Origin: Limimaricola pyoseonensis
GTDB taxonomy: Bacteria > Pseudomonadota > Alphaproteobacteria > Rhodobacterales > Rhodobacteraceae
Length of the DNA: 64,000 nucleotides
NCBI RefSeq assembly: GCF_900102015.1
Contig: NZ_FNAT01000001.1
Location: forward strand, 248,001 to 312,000
Reading direction: 5' to 3'
Part shown: positions 51,050 to 58,133 of the stretch, in pieces
How positions within the stretch are numbered: position 1 is the first letter of the stretch
How the letters are laid out: every line of letters starts with the position of its first letter
Notes under the pieces: model-generated
The model's input: the letters and a program-made list of their open reading frames with translations, nothing else
The model's database searches: none
What the model was told of the DNA's origin: nothing
Position numbers and translations under genes: made by a program

Positions 51050-51871
51050 TCAGAGGCCGAACTGCCGCTTGATGCCGCCGATGAACTCTTCGTCGTCCTG
51101 GGCGGAGCGCGCGGCCATCAGTTGCTGGGCATCTTCGCCCGCCGTGTAGCGCAGGCGCGGGCTGTTGTCGTTCACGGCGTCCCAGATCGCCTGCGAGACG
51201 ACTTCCGGGGCCGAGGCGTTACGGGTGAAGTCCTCGCTGCCCATGGTCTCGAACATCGCCTGCACGATGGGCTGGTAGCCGGCGAGGCCTTCGTCGTTCC
51301 GGAAGTCGAAGGACCGCCCGCCGAAATCGGTGGCGATCATGCCCGGCTCAACGATCTTCACGCGGATGCCGATCGCCTCGAGTTCGTAATGTAGGGCCTC
51401 CGAGAGCCCTTCGACGGCGAACTTCGTGCCGTGGTAGAGCGTGCCGAGCGGGAAGGTCATCCGGCCGCCGATGGACGAGATGTTGACGATGGTGCCGGAC
51501 GCCCGGTCTCGCATGGTGGGCAGCACCGCCTTCGTGACCTCGAGCAATCCGATCACGTTGGTGTCGAACTGTCGGCGAATGCCCTCCACGGGGAAGGCTT
51601 CAAGAGGCCCGTAGGCGCCGTAGCCCGCATTGTTGAGCAGCACGTCGATCGCGCCGAAGCGATCGATCGCGGCATCGACGGCAGCGGTGATCGAGGCGCC
51701 GTCGGTCACGTCGAGCCGGGTGACGAGGACCCGATCGAGCGCCGAGAGTTCGGTCTCGTTCTCCGGGCTGCGCATGGTGGCGACCACGTTCCAGCCCTTG
51801 TCGTGGAAGAAGCGGGCGGTGGCCCGGCCGATGCCGGTCGAGGCGCCGGTGATGAGAATGGTCTGGGGCAT
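51050..51871 (-). CDS. Short-chain dehydrogenase/reductase, classical
   Basis: 273-residue SDR. NAD(P) motif ITGASTGIGRATA (6-18), NNAG at about 83-86, catalytic Ser in VNISSIGG and the pair YHGTK (Tyr and Lys). This size and the C-terminal VEPGMIATDFGG fit the oxidoreductase group annotated as YdfG/DltE-like. Substrate unknown. Upstream (51939-52033) are three GGATCRCGCCA repeats, and an AraC regulator gene is divergent. Confidence 0.9.
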   Translation of the reverse strand: MPQTILITGASTGIGRATARFFHDKGWNVVATMRSPENETELSALDRVLVTRLDVTDGASITAAVDAAIDRFGAIDVLLNNAGYGAYGPLEAFPVEGIRRQFDTNVIGLLEVTKAVLPTMRDRASGTIVNISSIGGRMTFPLGTLYHGTKFAVEGLSEALHYELEAIGIRVKIVEPGMIATDFGGRSFDFRNDEGLAGYQPIVQAMFETMGSEDFTRNASAPEVVSQAIWDAVNDNSPRLRYTAGEDAQQLMAARSAQDDEEFIGGIKRQFGL

Positions 51872-52458
51872 GTCGGTCTCCGTCGGGAGGGTTGGCGATG
51901 AGACCGAGATGGCACTGCTGCGGGGTGCCAGCAAAATCGGATCGCGCCATTTCGCCGCCGGATCACGCCAATCGGAAGGGCTGACGTCTTCATGCCGTGC
52001 GGGGTCGCTGCATGGTGTCGGTTGGCGCGATCCGATATTGATATGGCGTGTTGTAGTGAGGCGTTGGCATGGCCAATCGGCTATCGCGGAGCCGTGGGGA
52101 TTGGGCCCCATTGCAAAGGACTTCGACATGGCACCGCAGCAGGCAGCCCTTTCTATCGGTGCCATCTCGGGCGTCGGCAATGCGAACGAAGGCCGGATGG
52201 CGACGCTTTCAGGCACTGATGCCCACGATGAATTGGCAGCCAAGGTCGCCAGCGTCGTCGCCAGTTGCTCGATGCAGGGCAGGGGCTCTTCGCCGCTGGT
52301 GGTCGATGATGCCGTTGCCCGCGTGATCGACTTGCACGGCGCCAAGGCGCGTTATGACGGCGGCCGATGTGGCAAGCCGATGATCCGGGTCCGCAGATGG
52401 CGGGGCGACCGGTCCTTCGATCGGATGGCGCTGGGCATGATGAGCGAAGGGAGACATC
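51872..52458. other. 587-bp divergent SDR/araC region
   Basis: Long for this genome. The part near the SDR gene carries the repeat cluster at 51939-52033. From 52065 to 52440 the plus strand has an open frame (for example GPIAKDFDMAPQQAALSIG) with some protein-like look but no recognised family or good start. Treated as non-coding or decayed. Confidence 0.45.
51939..52033. promoter_or_regulatory. Three GGATC[A/G]CGCCA repeats, probable AraC-family binding sites
   Basis: Copies at 51939-51949 (GGATCGCGCCA) and 51960-51970 (GGATCACGCCA) are direct repeats spaced 21 bp, two helical turns; a third at 52023-52033 is inverted (TGGCGCGATCC). Outer copies extend to a 13-bp inverted repeat. Direct repeats at helical phasing are typical for AraC-family activators. 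Confidence 0.65.
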
Positions 52459-53466
52459 GTGCGAACAGGAGCGTCCAGATACGCGATCGACATGGGGTGG
52501 GGTTTGATCCTGGGGCAGCTCGGGATCGATCCGCAGGACGTGCTGCGCAGCGCCCGTCTTCCGCTCGACCTGTTCCGGCGCGAGGCGGCCTCGCTCGACA
52601 GCGCCGAGTATTTCCGGCTCTGGCAGGCCATGGAGCGCGTGTCGGGCGACCCGCTTCTGCCGTTGCGACTGGCCAGGGCGATGACCGCCGAGACGTTCAG
52701 CCCGGCGCTCTTCGCCTGCCTGTGCAGCGAGAGCCTCGATGCGGCGCTGGCGCGGCTGGCGCTCTACAAGCCGCTGATCGGCCCCATGCATCTTTCCGTC
52801 GAGAAAGACGCGTCCGAGACCGTGGTCGAGATCCGGGGGCTGCCAGGCGACATCGACCCGCCGCCGTCGCTCATCGCCGGGGAGCTGGTGTTCTTCACCC
52901 ATCTCGCGCGACTGGGGCTGCGCGAACGGATCGTGCCCACCCGCGTCGAAAGCCCGGTGCCGCTGCCTCAGCCGCACGCCTTTGCCGACTGGCTCGGCTG
53001 CGCACCGCGCCACGGCGAGGCGGCCCGCGTGGCCTTCCGCGGGCGCGACGCGGAGCGGCCGTTCCTGACCGCGAACCCCGCGATGTGGGCCGCCTTCGAG
53101 CCGGGGCTGCGGCAGCGACTCTCGGATGCCACCGCGCAGACCTCGATGGCCGGGCGTCTGCGGGGCTGGTTCAACGAGACCATCGCGTCCGGCCGGGTCA
53201 GCATCAACGAGGCCGCGCGCGATCTCGGGGTGAGCGGACGGACCTTGCAGCGCCGGCTTTCGGCGGAGGACACGAGTTTCCAGAAGGAGCTCTCCGCCGT
53301 CCGCGAAAGGCTTGCCCGCCACTACCTGACGCAGACGCGCCTCAGCACCGGCGAGATCGCCTTCCTGTTGGGCTATGCCGAGCCGAACTCGTTCTACCGC
53401 GCACTCCATGGTTGGACGGGTGCGACGCCCGACAGGATTCGGAGCGGCGGCGGCGTGGTCTCGTGA
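52459..53466 (+). CDS. AraC-family transcriptional regulator
   Basis: 335 residues: N-terminal arabinose-binding-type (PF12625-like) domain to about 220 and C-terminal double-HTH (ARDLGVSGRTLQRRLSAEDT; LLGYAEPNSFYRALHGWTG). Starts with GTG at 52459; GAAGGGAGAC is 5-13 bp upstream and no ATG fits. Divergent from the SDR gene and probably the factor that binds the GGATCRCGCCA repeats. Confidence 0.87.
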   Translation: MRTGASRYAIDMGWGLILGQLGIDPQDVLRSARLPLDLFRREAASLDSAEYFRLWQAMERVSGDPLLPLRLARAMTAETFSPALFACLCSESLDAALARLALYKPLIGPMHLSVEKDASETVVEIRGLPGDIDPPPSLIAGELVFFTHLARLGLRERIVPTRVESPVPLPQPHAFADWLGCAPRHGEAARVAFRGRDAERPFLTANPAMWAAFEPGLRQRLSDATAQTSMAGRLRGWFNETIASGRVSINEAARDLGVSGRTLQRRLSAEDTSFQKELSAVRERLARHYLTQTRLSTGEIAFLLGYAEPNSFYRALHGWTGATPDRIRSGGGVVS

Positions 53467-53898
53467 AGCCCGATTGCCGAGCGGGTCTTGCAAGGGGCTC
53501 GTGCATGAACGGATCCCGAGCGAGCGGTGACGTCGGCACGACGACACCATCCGGTCCCATGGCGTCTTTGAGTTGTACCCCGGCGCCGGAAAGTCTCGCT
53601 TCCTTTGACCGAAGGACGATCATGCACCGACAACTGACCCGGAGCACCCGATTGGGGCAGGTCAGAAAAAGGCATGTCCAAGTTGGAAGCCGACCCCGGC
53701 CATGCTGCGGCGGGACGCGAGAAATGCGTCGAGGATGGCATGCCCGGCGGTCTCGCCAACCCGCTCGGGACGCGGGCGCTCGACCTCTTCCCGAAGTCGG
53801 GCAATCGCTACGGCTCTGTCCAGCAGGGGAAGGGCTGCCGAAGCCGAGCAAGGCGGTAATGGGTCGACGCCCGCAAGGCCGCCGACCCCGGGGCATGG
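53467..53898. other. 432-bp gap after araC, contains a possible gene remnant
   Basis: No intact gene. The half next to the cytochrome c gene contains the minus-strand C-terminal-like fragment described at 53662-53880; the rest shows nothing recognisable. Confidence 0.5.
53662..53880 (-). pseudogene. Possible C-terminal remnant of a protein gene
   Basis: A minus-strand frame without a start codon, lying in phase after the cytochrome c stop, reads with coding character (LLDRAVAIARLREEVERPRP, then GHAILDAFLASRRSMAGVGF) and ends at TGA 53662. No family recognised. It may be the 3' remnant of a deleted gene; chance cannot be excluded. Confidence 0.25.
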
Positions 53899-54351
53899 TC
53901 AGCCGCCGGCGGCCTCGTCGGCGGCCGTGACGCGCTGCTGATGCGTGCGTTCGCGTTCGGGCCATTCCGACTTCAGGTAGTCGAGGATCGCCTCGACCTC
54001 GGCCTCGGTGAGAAGACCCTCGAAGCCCGGCATGTCGCTTTCGTAGCCATTTCCGACCACCGCCTCGGTGCCGCGCAGGATGATCTCGCGCAGCACTCGG
54101 TCGGGGTGGTGCCAGGTGTGGCCTGTCGCGTCATGCGGCGGGGCGGGCAGTCGGCCCGAGGGCAGGGGCCGGCGCCAGTCCGGCTGGCCCTCGAGCTCGG
54201 CGCCGTGGCAGGCCGCGCAGTTGTCGAGGTAGAGCTGGCGGCCGTGTTCGGTCGCGTCACCGCCCGAGGGCCAGAGCGCGACCGCGCCGGCGCCCAGCAG
54301 CAGTGCGGCTCCAGAGGCGGCCACGAAAACCGCTGCTCCCCGTCGTGCCAT
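53899..54351 (-). CDS. c-type cytochrome, copper-operon associated
   Basis: 150 residues: N-terminal signal-anchor (GAAVFVAASGAALLLGAGAV) and one class I heme site CAACH near residue 44, with axial Met likely in YESDMPGFEG. Last gene of the minus-strand operon starting at 56819. The reading order multicopper oxidase, DUF411, small membrane protein, cytochrome c suggests that it carries electrons for periplasmic copper oxidation or for the oxidase. Confidence 0.88.
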   Translation of the reverse strand: MARRGAAVFVAASGAALLLGAGAVALWPSGGDATEHGRQLYLDNCAACHGAELEGQPDWRRPLPSGRLPAPPHDATGHTWHHPDRVLREIILRGTEAVVGNGYESDMPGFEGLLTEAEVEAILDYLKSEWPERERTHQQRVTAADEAAGG

Positions 54352-54353
54352 GG

Positions 54354-54491
54354 CTATCCTCCCGGGCTGCGAAGATACTTGATCAGCGCCGCCGCGGCGA
54401 GCAGCAGCACCAGCACGGCCAGCAGGCAGACCGCGCCCATGCCGAGCATCATCCATCCGCCCATGGCGGTCATCATCTCGGGTCCCATCAT
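54354..54491 (-). CDS. 45-residue Met-rich single-span membrane protein
   Basis: MMGPEMMTAMGGWMMLGMG (1-19) followed by one hydrophobic helix (about 20-37) and KYLRSPGG. Eight of the first 18 residues are Met, which suggests Cu(I) or Ag(I) binding at the membrane face. Its stop lies 2 bp before the cytochrome c start, where GGAGGATAG serves as ribosome site. Such small proteins are commonly missed in copper operons. Confidence 0.78.
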   Translation of the reverse strand: MMGPEMMTAMGGWMMLGMGAVCLLAVLVLLLAAAALIKYLRSPGG

Positions 54492-54548
54492 ACGGGTCTC
54501 CAATCATCGGGAAACGGCCGGCGCGGAACTGCGCCGGCCGGAAGGGCA

Positions 54549-54980
54549 TCACTCGGCCGGATAGGGCAGCGCCGTGCCCTCGGCGTCGATCATCACGACG
54601 TCGAGTTCGACGTCCGGGTCGTCGCCCATGCCGGGCGCGCCCATCGGCATGCCGGGCAGACTCAGGCCGATCGCCTCGGGCCTCTCGGCAAAAAAGCGCG
54701 ACAGGATGTCGGCGGGCACGTGGCCGTTGATCGCGTAGCCGTCGATCAGCGCGGTGTGGCAGCCCTGCTGGCCTATCGGGATGCCGGCCTTCTTGTTGAC
54801 GGTGGCGAGGTCGTAGGTCTCGACGATCTCCACCTCGTAGCCGTTCTCGCGCAGGTATTCGGCATGCGCCGCGCAGCAGCCGCAGTTCGGGTCTTTGTAG
54901 AGCGTCATCGCGTCGGCAAGCACCGGCAGGGCGGTGAGGCCGAACAGGGTGGCGGTGGCTAGGGTCCTGATGGTCTTCAT
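54549..54980 (-). CDS. DUF411 periplasmic metal-binding protein
   Basis: 143 residues with a Sec signal peptide (1-23, ending VLADA). LYKDPNCGCCAAHAEYLRENG is the DUF411 hallmark (split across residues 27-47), with CGCC plus a later Cys in QQGCHTALIDGY. DUF411 proteins accompany copper and silver resistance genes and probably bind Cu(I). Lies between the oxidase and the small membrane protein. Confidence 0.9.
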   Translation of the reverse strand: MKTIRTLATATLFGLTALPVLADAMTLYKDPNCGCCAAHAEYLRENGYEVEIVETYDLATVNKKAGIPIGQQGCHTALIDGYAINGHVPADILSRFFAERPEAIGLSLPGMPMGAPGMGDDPDVELDVVMIDAEGTALPYPAE

Positions 54981-55001
54981 GCGGGGTTTCCTTTCCATGG
55001 T

Positions 55002-56417
55002 TCAGGTCGCGTCGGCGACGCGGATCAGCGCCGCCATGCCGGCAGCCTGGTGGGCGAGGACGTGGCAGTGCAGCATCCAGTCGCCGGGGTTGTCGGCCCG
55101 GAACGCGATCTCGACGCGCTCCTTTGGGGCCATGAGAACGGTGTCGCGCCATTCGCGGTGCACGGTCGGCCGGCCATCGCGCGAAACGATGCGGAAGACG
55201 TGGCCGTGCAGGTGGATCGGGTGCCACCAGCCGGTGCGGTTCTCCATCGCGATCAGCTGCGTGCTGCCGCGTTCGGCCACGATCAGGGGCGGGTCGTCAT
55301 GGCCTTGCGCGGCGCGGCCATTGATGAACCACATCCGGCCCTGCCGCATCTGATCGATCATCGCGGGCGCGTCCGCGCCCATCATCATCTGCCCCATCAT
55401 CCCGCCGTGAAACACGACCTCGTGGCGCGTGGCGGCGGCAAGGTCGGGCTCGGGCAGTGGGTTCGGGGGCAGGGCCATGTCCCAGTCCGGCGCGCGGGCG
55501 CGCAGCGGCGTGTGGCCATGCACCAGCGTGGCGACCTCGTAGGCGCCGTCGGGCCGGAACAGGTCGCGCACCGGGGCCTCCGTGCCGGCCCCGCCGCTGG
55601 CGTCGAGCACGATGTCGGCGCGCATGCCCGGCCCGATCAGCACCACGCCATCCTCGGGCGCATGCGGCGCGACCGGCTGGCCGTCGAGCGCGACGACGAC
55701 CGGCGCGAGCGCCCCGAAGTCGAGCGCGAAGATCCGGGCCGTGGCGGCATTGACGATCCTGAGCCGCAGCCGCTCGTTCGGAGCGACCGCGATGCGGGGG
55801 CCGGGCCGGCCGTTCAGCGTCACGTGGTTGCCGATCCGGCCGCCATGCATCGCGTCATGCATGCCGTCGAAGTCGGACGCGATCGCGCCATCCGGTTCGA
55901 GCCGCCAGTCCTGAAGCATCCAGACGAGGTCGCGATCGACGCGGATCGGCACCTCTTCCTCGACCACCAGCGCGCCCGCGAGGCCGCGCCCCAGCTGTTC
56001 GGCGCCGCCCATATGCGGGTGATACCAGTAGGTCCCGGCATCGGGCAGGTCGAACTCGTAGTGGAAGTCCCCGCCCGGCGGGATCGGCGGCTGCGTGAGA
56101 TGCGCGACGCCGTCCATGGCGCTGGGCACGCGCAACCCGTGCCAGTGGATGCTGGTCGGCGTGTCGAGGTCGTTTCGGGCGTGCAGGCTGAGGCGGTCGG
56201 CTTGCCGGAAGCGAAGCTCCGGGCCCGGAAGGTCGCCGCCATAGCCCCAGACCGGCGTCGCCGGGCGTGGCTGGGCAAGGAGTTGCGCCTGCGTGCGCAT
56301 GGCGGTCAGCTCTAACTGCGGTCCGGCTGCGGCGGCGGTCGGCAGGAACGCAGCGCCGCCCAGCGCCGCGGCGCCAAAGAGGAAGCCTCTGCGAGAGAGG
56401 CCCGTGAAATGGGTCAT
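55002..56417 (-). CDS. Multicopper oxidase, copper tolerance type
   Basis: 471 residues, TAT signal (SRRGFLFGAAALGG, 8-21). Copper ligand motifs: HWHG and WYHPHMGG in domain 1, HPIHLHGHVF and HCHVLAHQAAGM in domain 3. A Met-rich stretch (GGMMGQMMMGADAPAM) precedes domain 3, as in CueO where it binds Cu(I). Expected to oxidise Cu(I) to less toxic Cu(II) in the periplasm. Operon with the DUF411 and cytochrome genes. Confidence 0.93.
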   Translation of the reverse strand: MTHFTGLSRRGFLFGAAALGGAAFLPTAAAAGPQLELTAMRTQAQLLAQPRPATPVWGYGGDLPGPELRFRQADRLSLHARNDLDTPTSIHWHGLRVPSAMDGVAHLTQPPIPPGGDFHYEFDLPDAGTYWYHPHMGGAEQLGRGLAGALVVEEEVPIRVDRDLVWMLQDWRLEPDGAIASDFDGMHDAMHGGRIGNHVTLNGRPGPRIAVAPNERLRLRIVNAATARIFALDFGALAPVVVALDGQPVAPHAPEDGVVLIGPGMRADIVLDASGGAGTEAPVRDLFRPDGAYEVATLVHGHTPLRARAPDWDMALPPNPLPEPDLAAATRHEVVFHGGMMGQMMMGADAPAMIDQMRQGRMWFINGRAAQGHDDPPLIVAERGSTQLIAMENRTGWWHPIHLHGHVFRIVSRDGRPTVHREWRDTVLMAPKERVEIAFRADNPGDWMLHCHVLAHQAAGMAALIRVADAT

Positions 56418-56489
56418 CTGGATAATCCTGATCGGAAGGTGCCGCGCGATGCGCGCGGAGTTGGCCCGCCTCGAAGCAGGCGGGCGGCT

Positions 56490-56819
56490 TCAGACCAGTC
56501 GGCGGGGTGGCTCCAGCAGCGGGGCCGGGCGACCTCCGGTTCGCGAAACGTCGCCGAACACGCGCCGGACCTCGCGAATGGAAGACACGAACGCCCAGTC
56601 CGGGGAGTTGATGTCGAGTGCAGCTGCTCCGGCCGCACAGGCGCCTACGGCCGGGCAGGCATCGCTGCCGTCCGTCATTCCCTCGGGGCAGTCCGCGCAA
56701 TCGGCCATCGCGACCATTGCCGAGCCGTCATGCATCGCCGGCATCGCCTCGGCGACGATGGGCGTGGATTGAGCCACCAGCCCGATCAGGAACAGGCAGA
56801 GTGCAAGGAGGCGAGCCAT
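56490..56819 (-). CDS. Cys/Met-rich secreted protein heading the copper operon
   Basis: 109 residues with a signal peptide (1-18, LLALCLFLIGLVAQ). The mature part has a cluster of Met, His and Cys (AMPAMHDGSAMVAMADCADC, then MTDGSDACPAVGACAAG), suggestive of periplasmic copper binding. No family assigned. The ATG at 56819 has GGAGGCG upstream; 72 bp ahead of the multicopper oxidase. Confidence 0.7.
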   Translation of the reverse strand: MARLLALCLFLIGLVAQSTPIVAEAMPAMHDGSAMVAMADCADCPEGMTDGSDACPAVGACAAGAAALDINSPDWAFVSSIREVRRVFGDVSRTGGRPAPLLEPPRRLV

Positions 56820-56847
56820 GGGGAGCATATGGGCAGCATCGGCAAGC

Positions 56848-56868
56848 CCACGCAAGGCCTTGGCGTGG
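56848..56868. promoter_or_regulatory. Palindromic element upstream of copper operon
   Basis: CCACGC-AAGGCCTT-G-GCGTGG: nearly symmetric with one extra G, 28 bp before the ATG at 56819. Candidate operator; it does not look like a CueR site. Confidence 0.4.
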
Positions 56869-57020
56869 CTCCCTCACTTTGCTGTCAGCGATCAGAGGCC
56901 ATTCGCAGGGACGTCCCAGAGCGTTCGCCGCGCGAAGGCTTGCTATCCGCCATGGGTCGTGAACCGCCAAGTGCGGGTCAAGGCGGAGAACCCACCTTCG
57001 CGGCATCACGCCTGGAGGGG

Positions 57021-57476
57021 CTATTCGGAAGCCGCGTCGGCCTGTTCTGGCTCGGTCTGCCCCCCTTTGAGGACGTCGAGCAGCGGACAGTCGGGGCTGT
57101 CGGTCCCGGTGCAGCTTGCGATGGTCCGGGCCAGAAGGGTCTCGATCGCCTGTAGATCGCGGATCTTGGAGCGGACCACGTCGAGATGGTGTCGCCCCAA
57201 CTGTTCGACCTCGGCGCAGGTGTGGCTGCCACGATCGACCAGGGACAGCAGGGCGCGGATCTCCTGTATGGTGAAGCCGAGATCCCGTGCGCGCTTCACG
57301 AAGTTCAGCCGCTCCACATGCGCCGGGCCGTAGCGGCGGTGGCCTGTTGGCGTGCGTGGCGGGTCGGGCATCAGGCCGACGTTTTCGTAGTAGCGGATCG
57401 TCTCGAGATTGCAGCCGGTCAGCCGGGCAAGATCGGAGCGCCTCAGGTCGTTCGCGACGGCGTGATCGTCCGGCAT
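57021..57476 (-). CDS. merR: MerR-family mercury-responsive regulator
   Basis: 151 residues: N-terminal winged HTH (LARLTGCNLETIRYYENVGL, 16-35) and a long dimerisation helix. Cys87, Cys122 and Cys130 (GSHTCAEV, ASCTGTDSPDCPL) correspond to the three Hg(II) ligands of MerR. Divergent from the MerT-like/merF/merA operon with a perfect MerR-type promoter between. It represses without and activates with Hg(II). Confidence 0.9.
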   Translation of the reverse strand: MPDDHAVANDLRRSDLARLTGCNLETIRYYENVGLMPDPPRTPTGHRRYGPAHVERLNFVKRARDLGFTIQEIRALLSLVDRGSHTCAEVEQLGRHHLDVVRSKIRDLQAIETLLARTIASCTGTDSPDCPLLDVLKGGQTEPEQADAASE

Positions 57477-57487
57477 CGGAATTCTCC

Positions 57488-57518
57488 TTGATCCTGTAGC
57501 TGCTACAGACCCTAGCTT
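57488..57518 (+). promoter_or_regulatory. mer promoter with 19-bp spacer and MerR operator
   Basis: TTGATC (-35) and TAGCTT (-10) are separated by exactly 19 bp that contain the perfect dyad CTGTAGC-T-GCTACAG (57494-57508). The overlong spacer is the hallmark of MerR-controlled promoters. Confidence 0.88.
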
Positions 57519-57549
57519 GCCTGTCATCGAGCGACAACGGAGCGGCGCG

Positions 57550-57894
57550 ATGACTGCGAAGATGATCAGGGCCGAGCGACTAAGCGGGGGAGGACCAGAC
57601 GGAACCGGCCGGGCCGGGACCGTTGCCGGGCTGCTCGGTACGCTCGCGATGACCTCGGCCTGCGTCCTGCCGCTGGTGCCTGTCAGCCTCGGCGTCACTG
57701 GCTTCGTCATCGGTCAGCACACCGCGCTCAAGCGCATCGACACGGTGGAGGTCGCGCAGTTCGTCGCAGGAGAGGCCGAGGATGACACCCATTTTCTGCG
57801 CTACGACGCCGCCGCCACGGACCGCGAGGCGCTGATCGCCGTCGTCATGGGCGTCGGTCACGATGCGGCCCTGCACGCGGGGACCGGTTCATGA
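57550..57894 (+). CDS. MerT-like small membrane protein with atypical C-terminal part
   Basis: 114 residues. Residues 22-56 look like the first MerT helix (TSACVLPLVPVSLGVTGFVI), but the vicinal Cys pair of MerT is reduced to a single Cys38. The rest (57-114, IDTVEVAQFVAGEAEDDTHF, then ALIAVVMGVGHDAALHAG) does not match MerT helices 2-3 or MerP. It may be a shortened or recombined mercury transporter or a separate accessory. First gene behind the mer promoter; the stop overlaps merF (ATGA). Confidence 0.65.
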   Translation: MTAKMIRAERLSGGGPDGTGRAGTVAGLLGTLAMTSACVLPLVPVSLGVTGFVIGQHTALKRIDTVEVAQFVAGEAEDDTHFLRYDAAATDREALIAVVMGVGHDAALHAGTGS

Positions 57895-58121
57895 GCCGGC
57901 GCGAGGCATCCTCCGACACCAACGACCGCCTCCTGAAATACGGGCTGATCGGCACGGTCGTCGTGGCGCTGTGCTGTTTCACCCCGGTCCTGGTGATCCT
58001 GCTGGGTGCGGTCGGGCTCTCCGCCCTTCTGGGCTGGCTCGACATCGTGCTTCTGCCGGCGCTCGCAGTGTTCGTCGGCGTGACGCTCTACGCGCTCTGG
58101 CGGCGCCGGCGACCGAACTGA
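57891..58121 (+). CDS. merF: Mercury transporter MerF
   Basis: 76 residues, two helices. The Hg(II) pair Cys28-Cys29 lies in VVVALCCFTPVLVILLGAVG. The second, C-terminal Cys pair of plasmid MerF is missing; the tail is YALWRRRRPN. Moves Hg(II) across the inner membrane to MerA. Coupled to the MerT-like gene; merA follows 12 bp later. Confidence 0.85.
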   Translation: MSRREASSDTNDRLLKYGLIGTVVVALCCFTPVLVILLGAVGLSALLGWLDIVLLPALAVFVGVTLYALWRRRRPN

Positions 58122-58133
58122 ATAGAGGTGGAC

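Noticed and set aside
52153-53550. Long minus-strand frame opposite araC
   Set aside because: Arg/Gly/Ala-rich shadow of the araC gene; no start with ribosome site and no recognisable domain.
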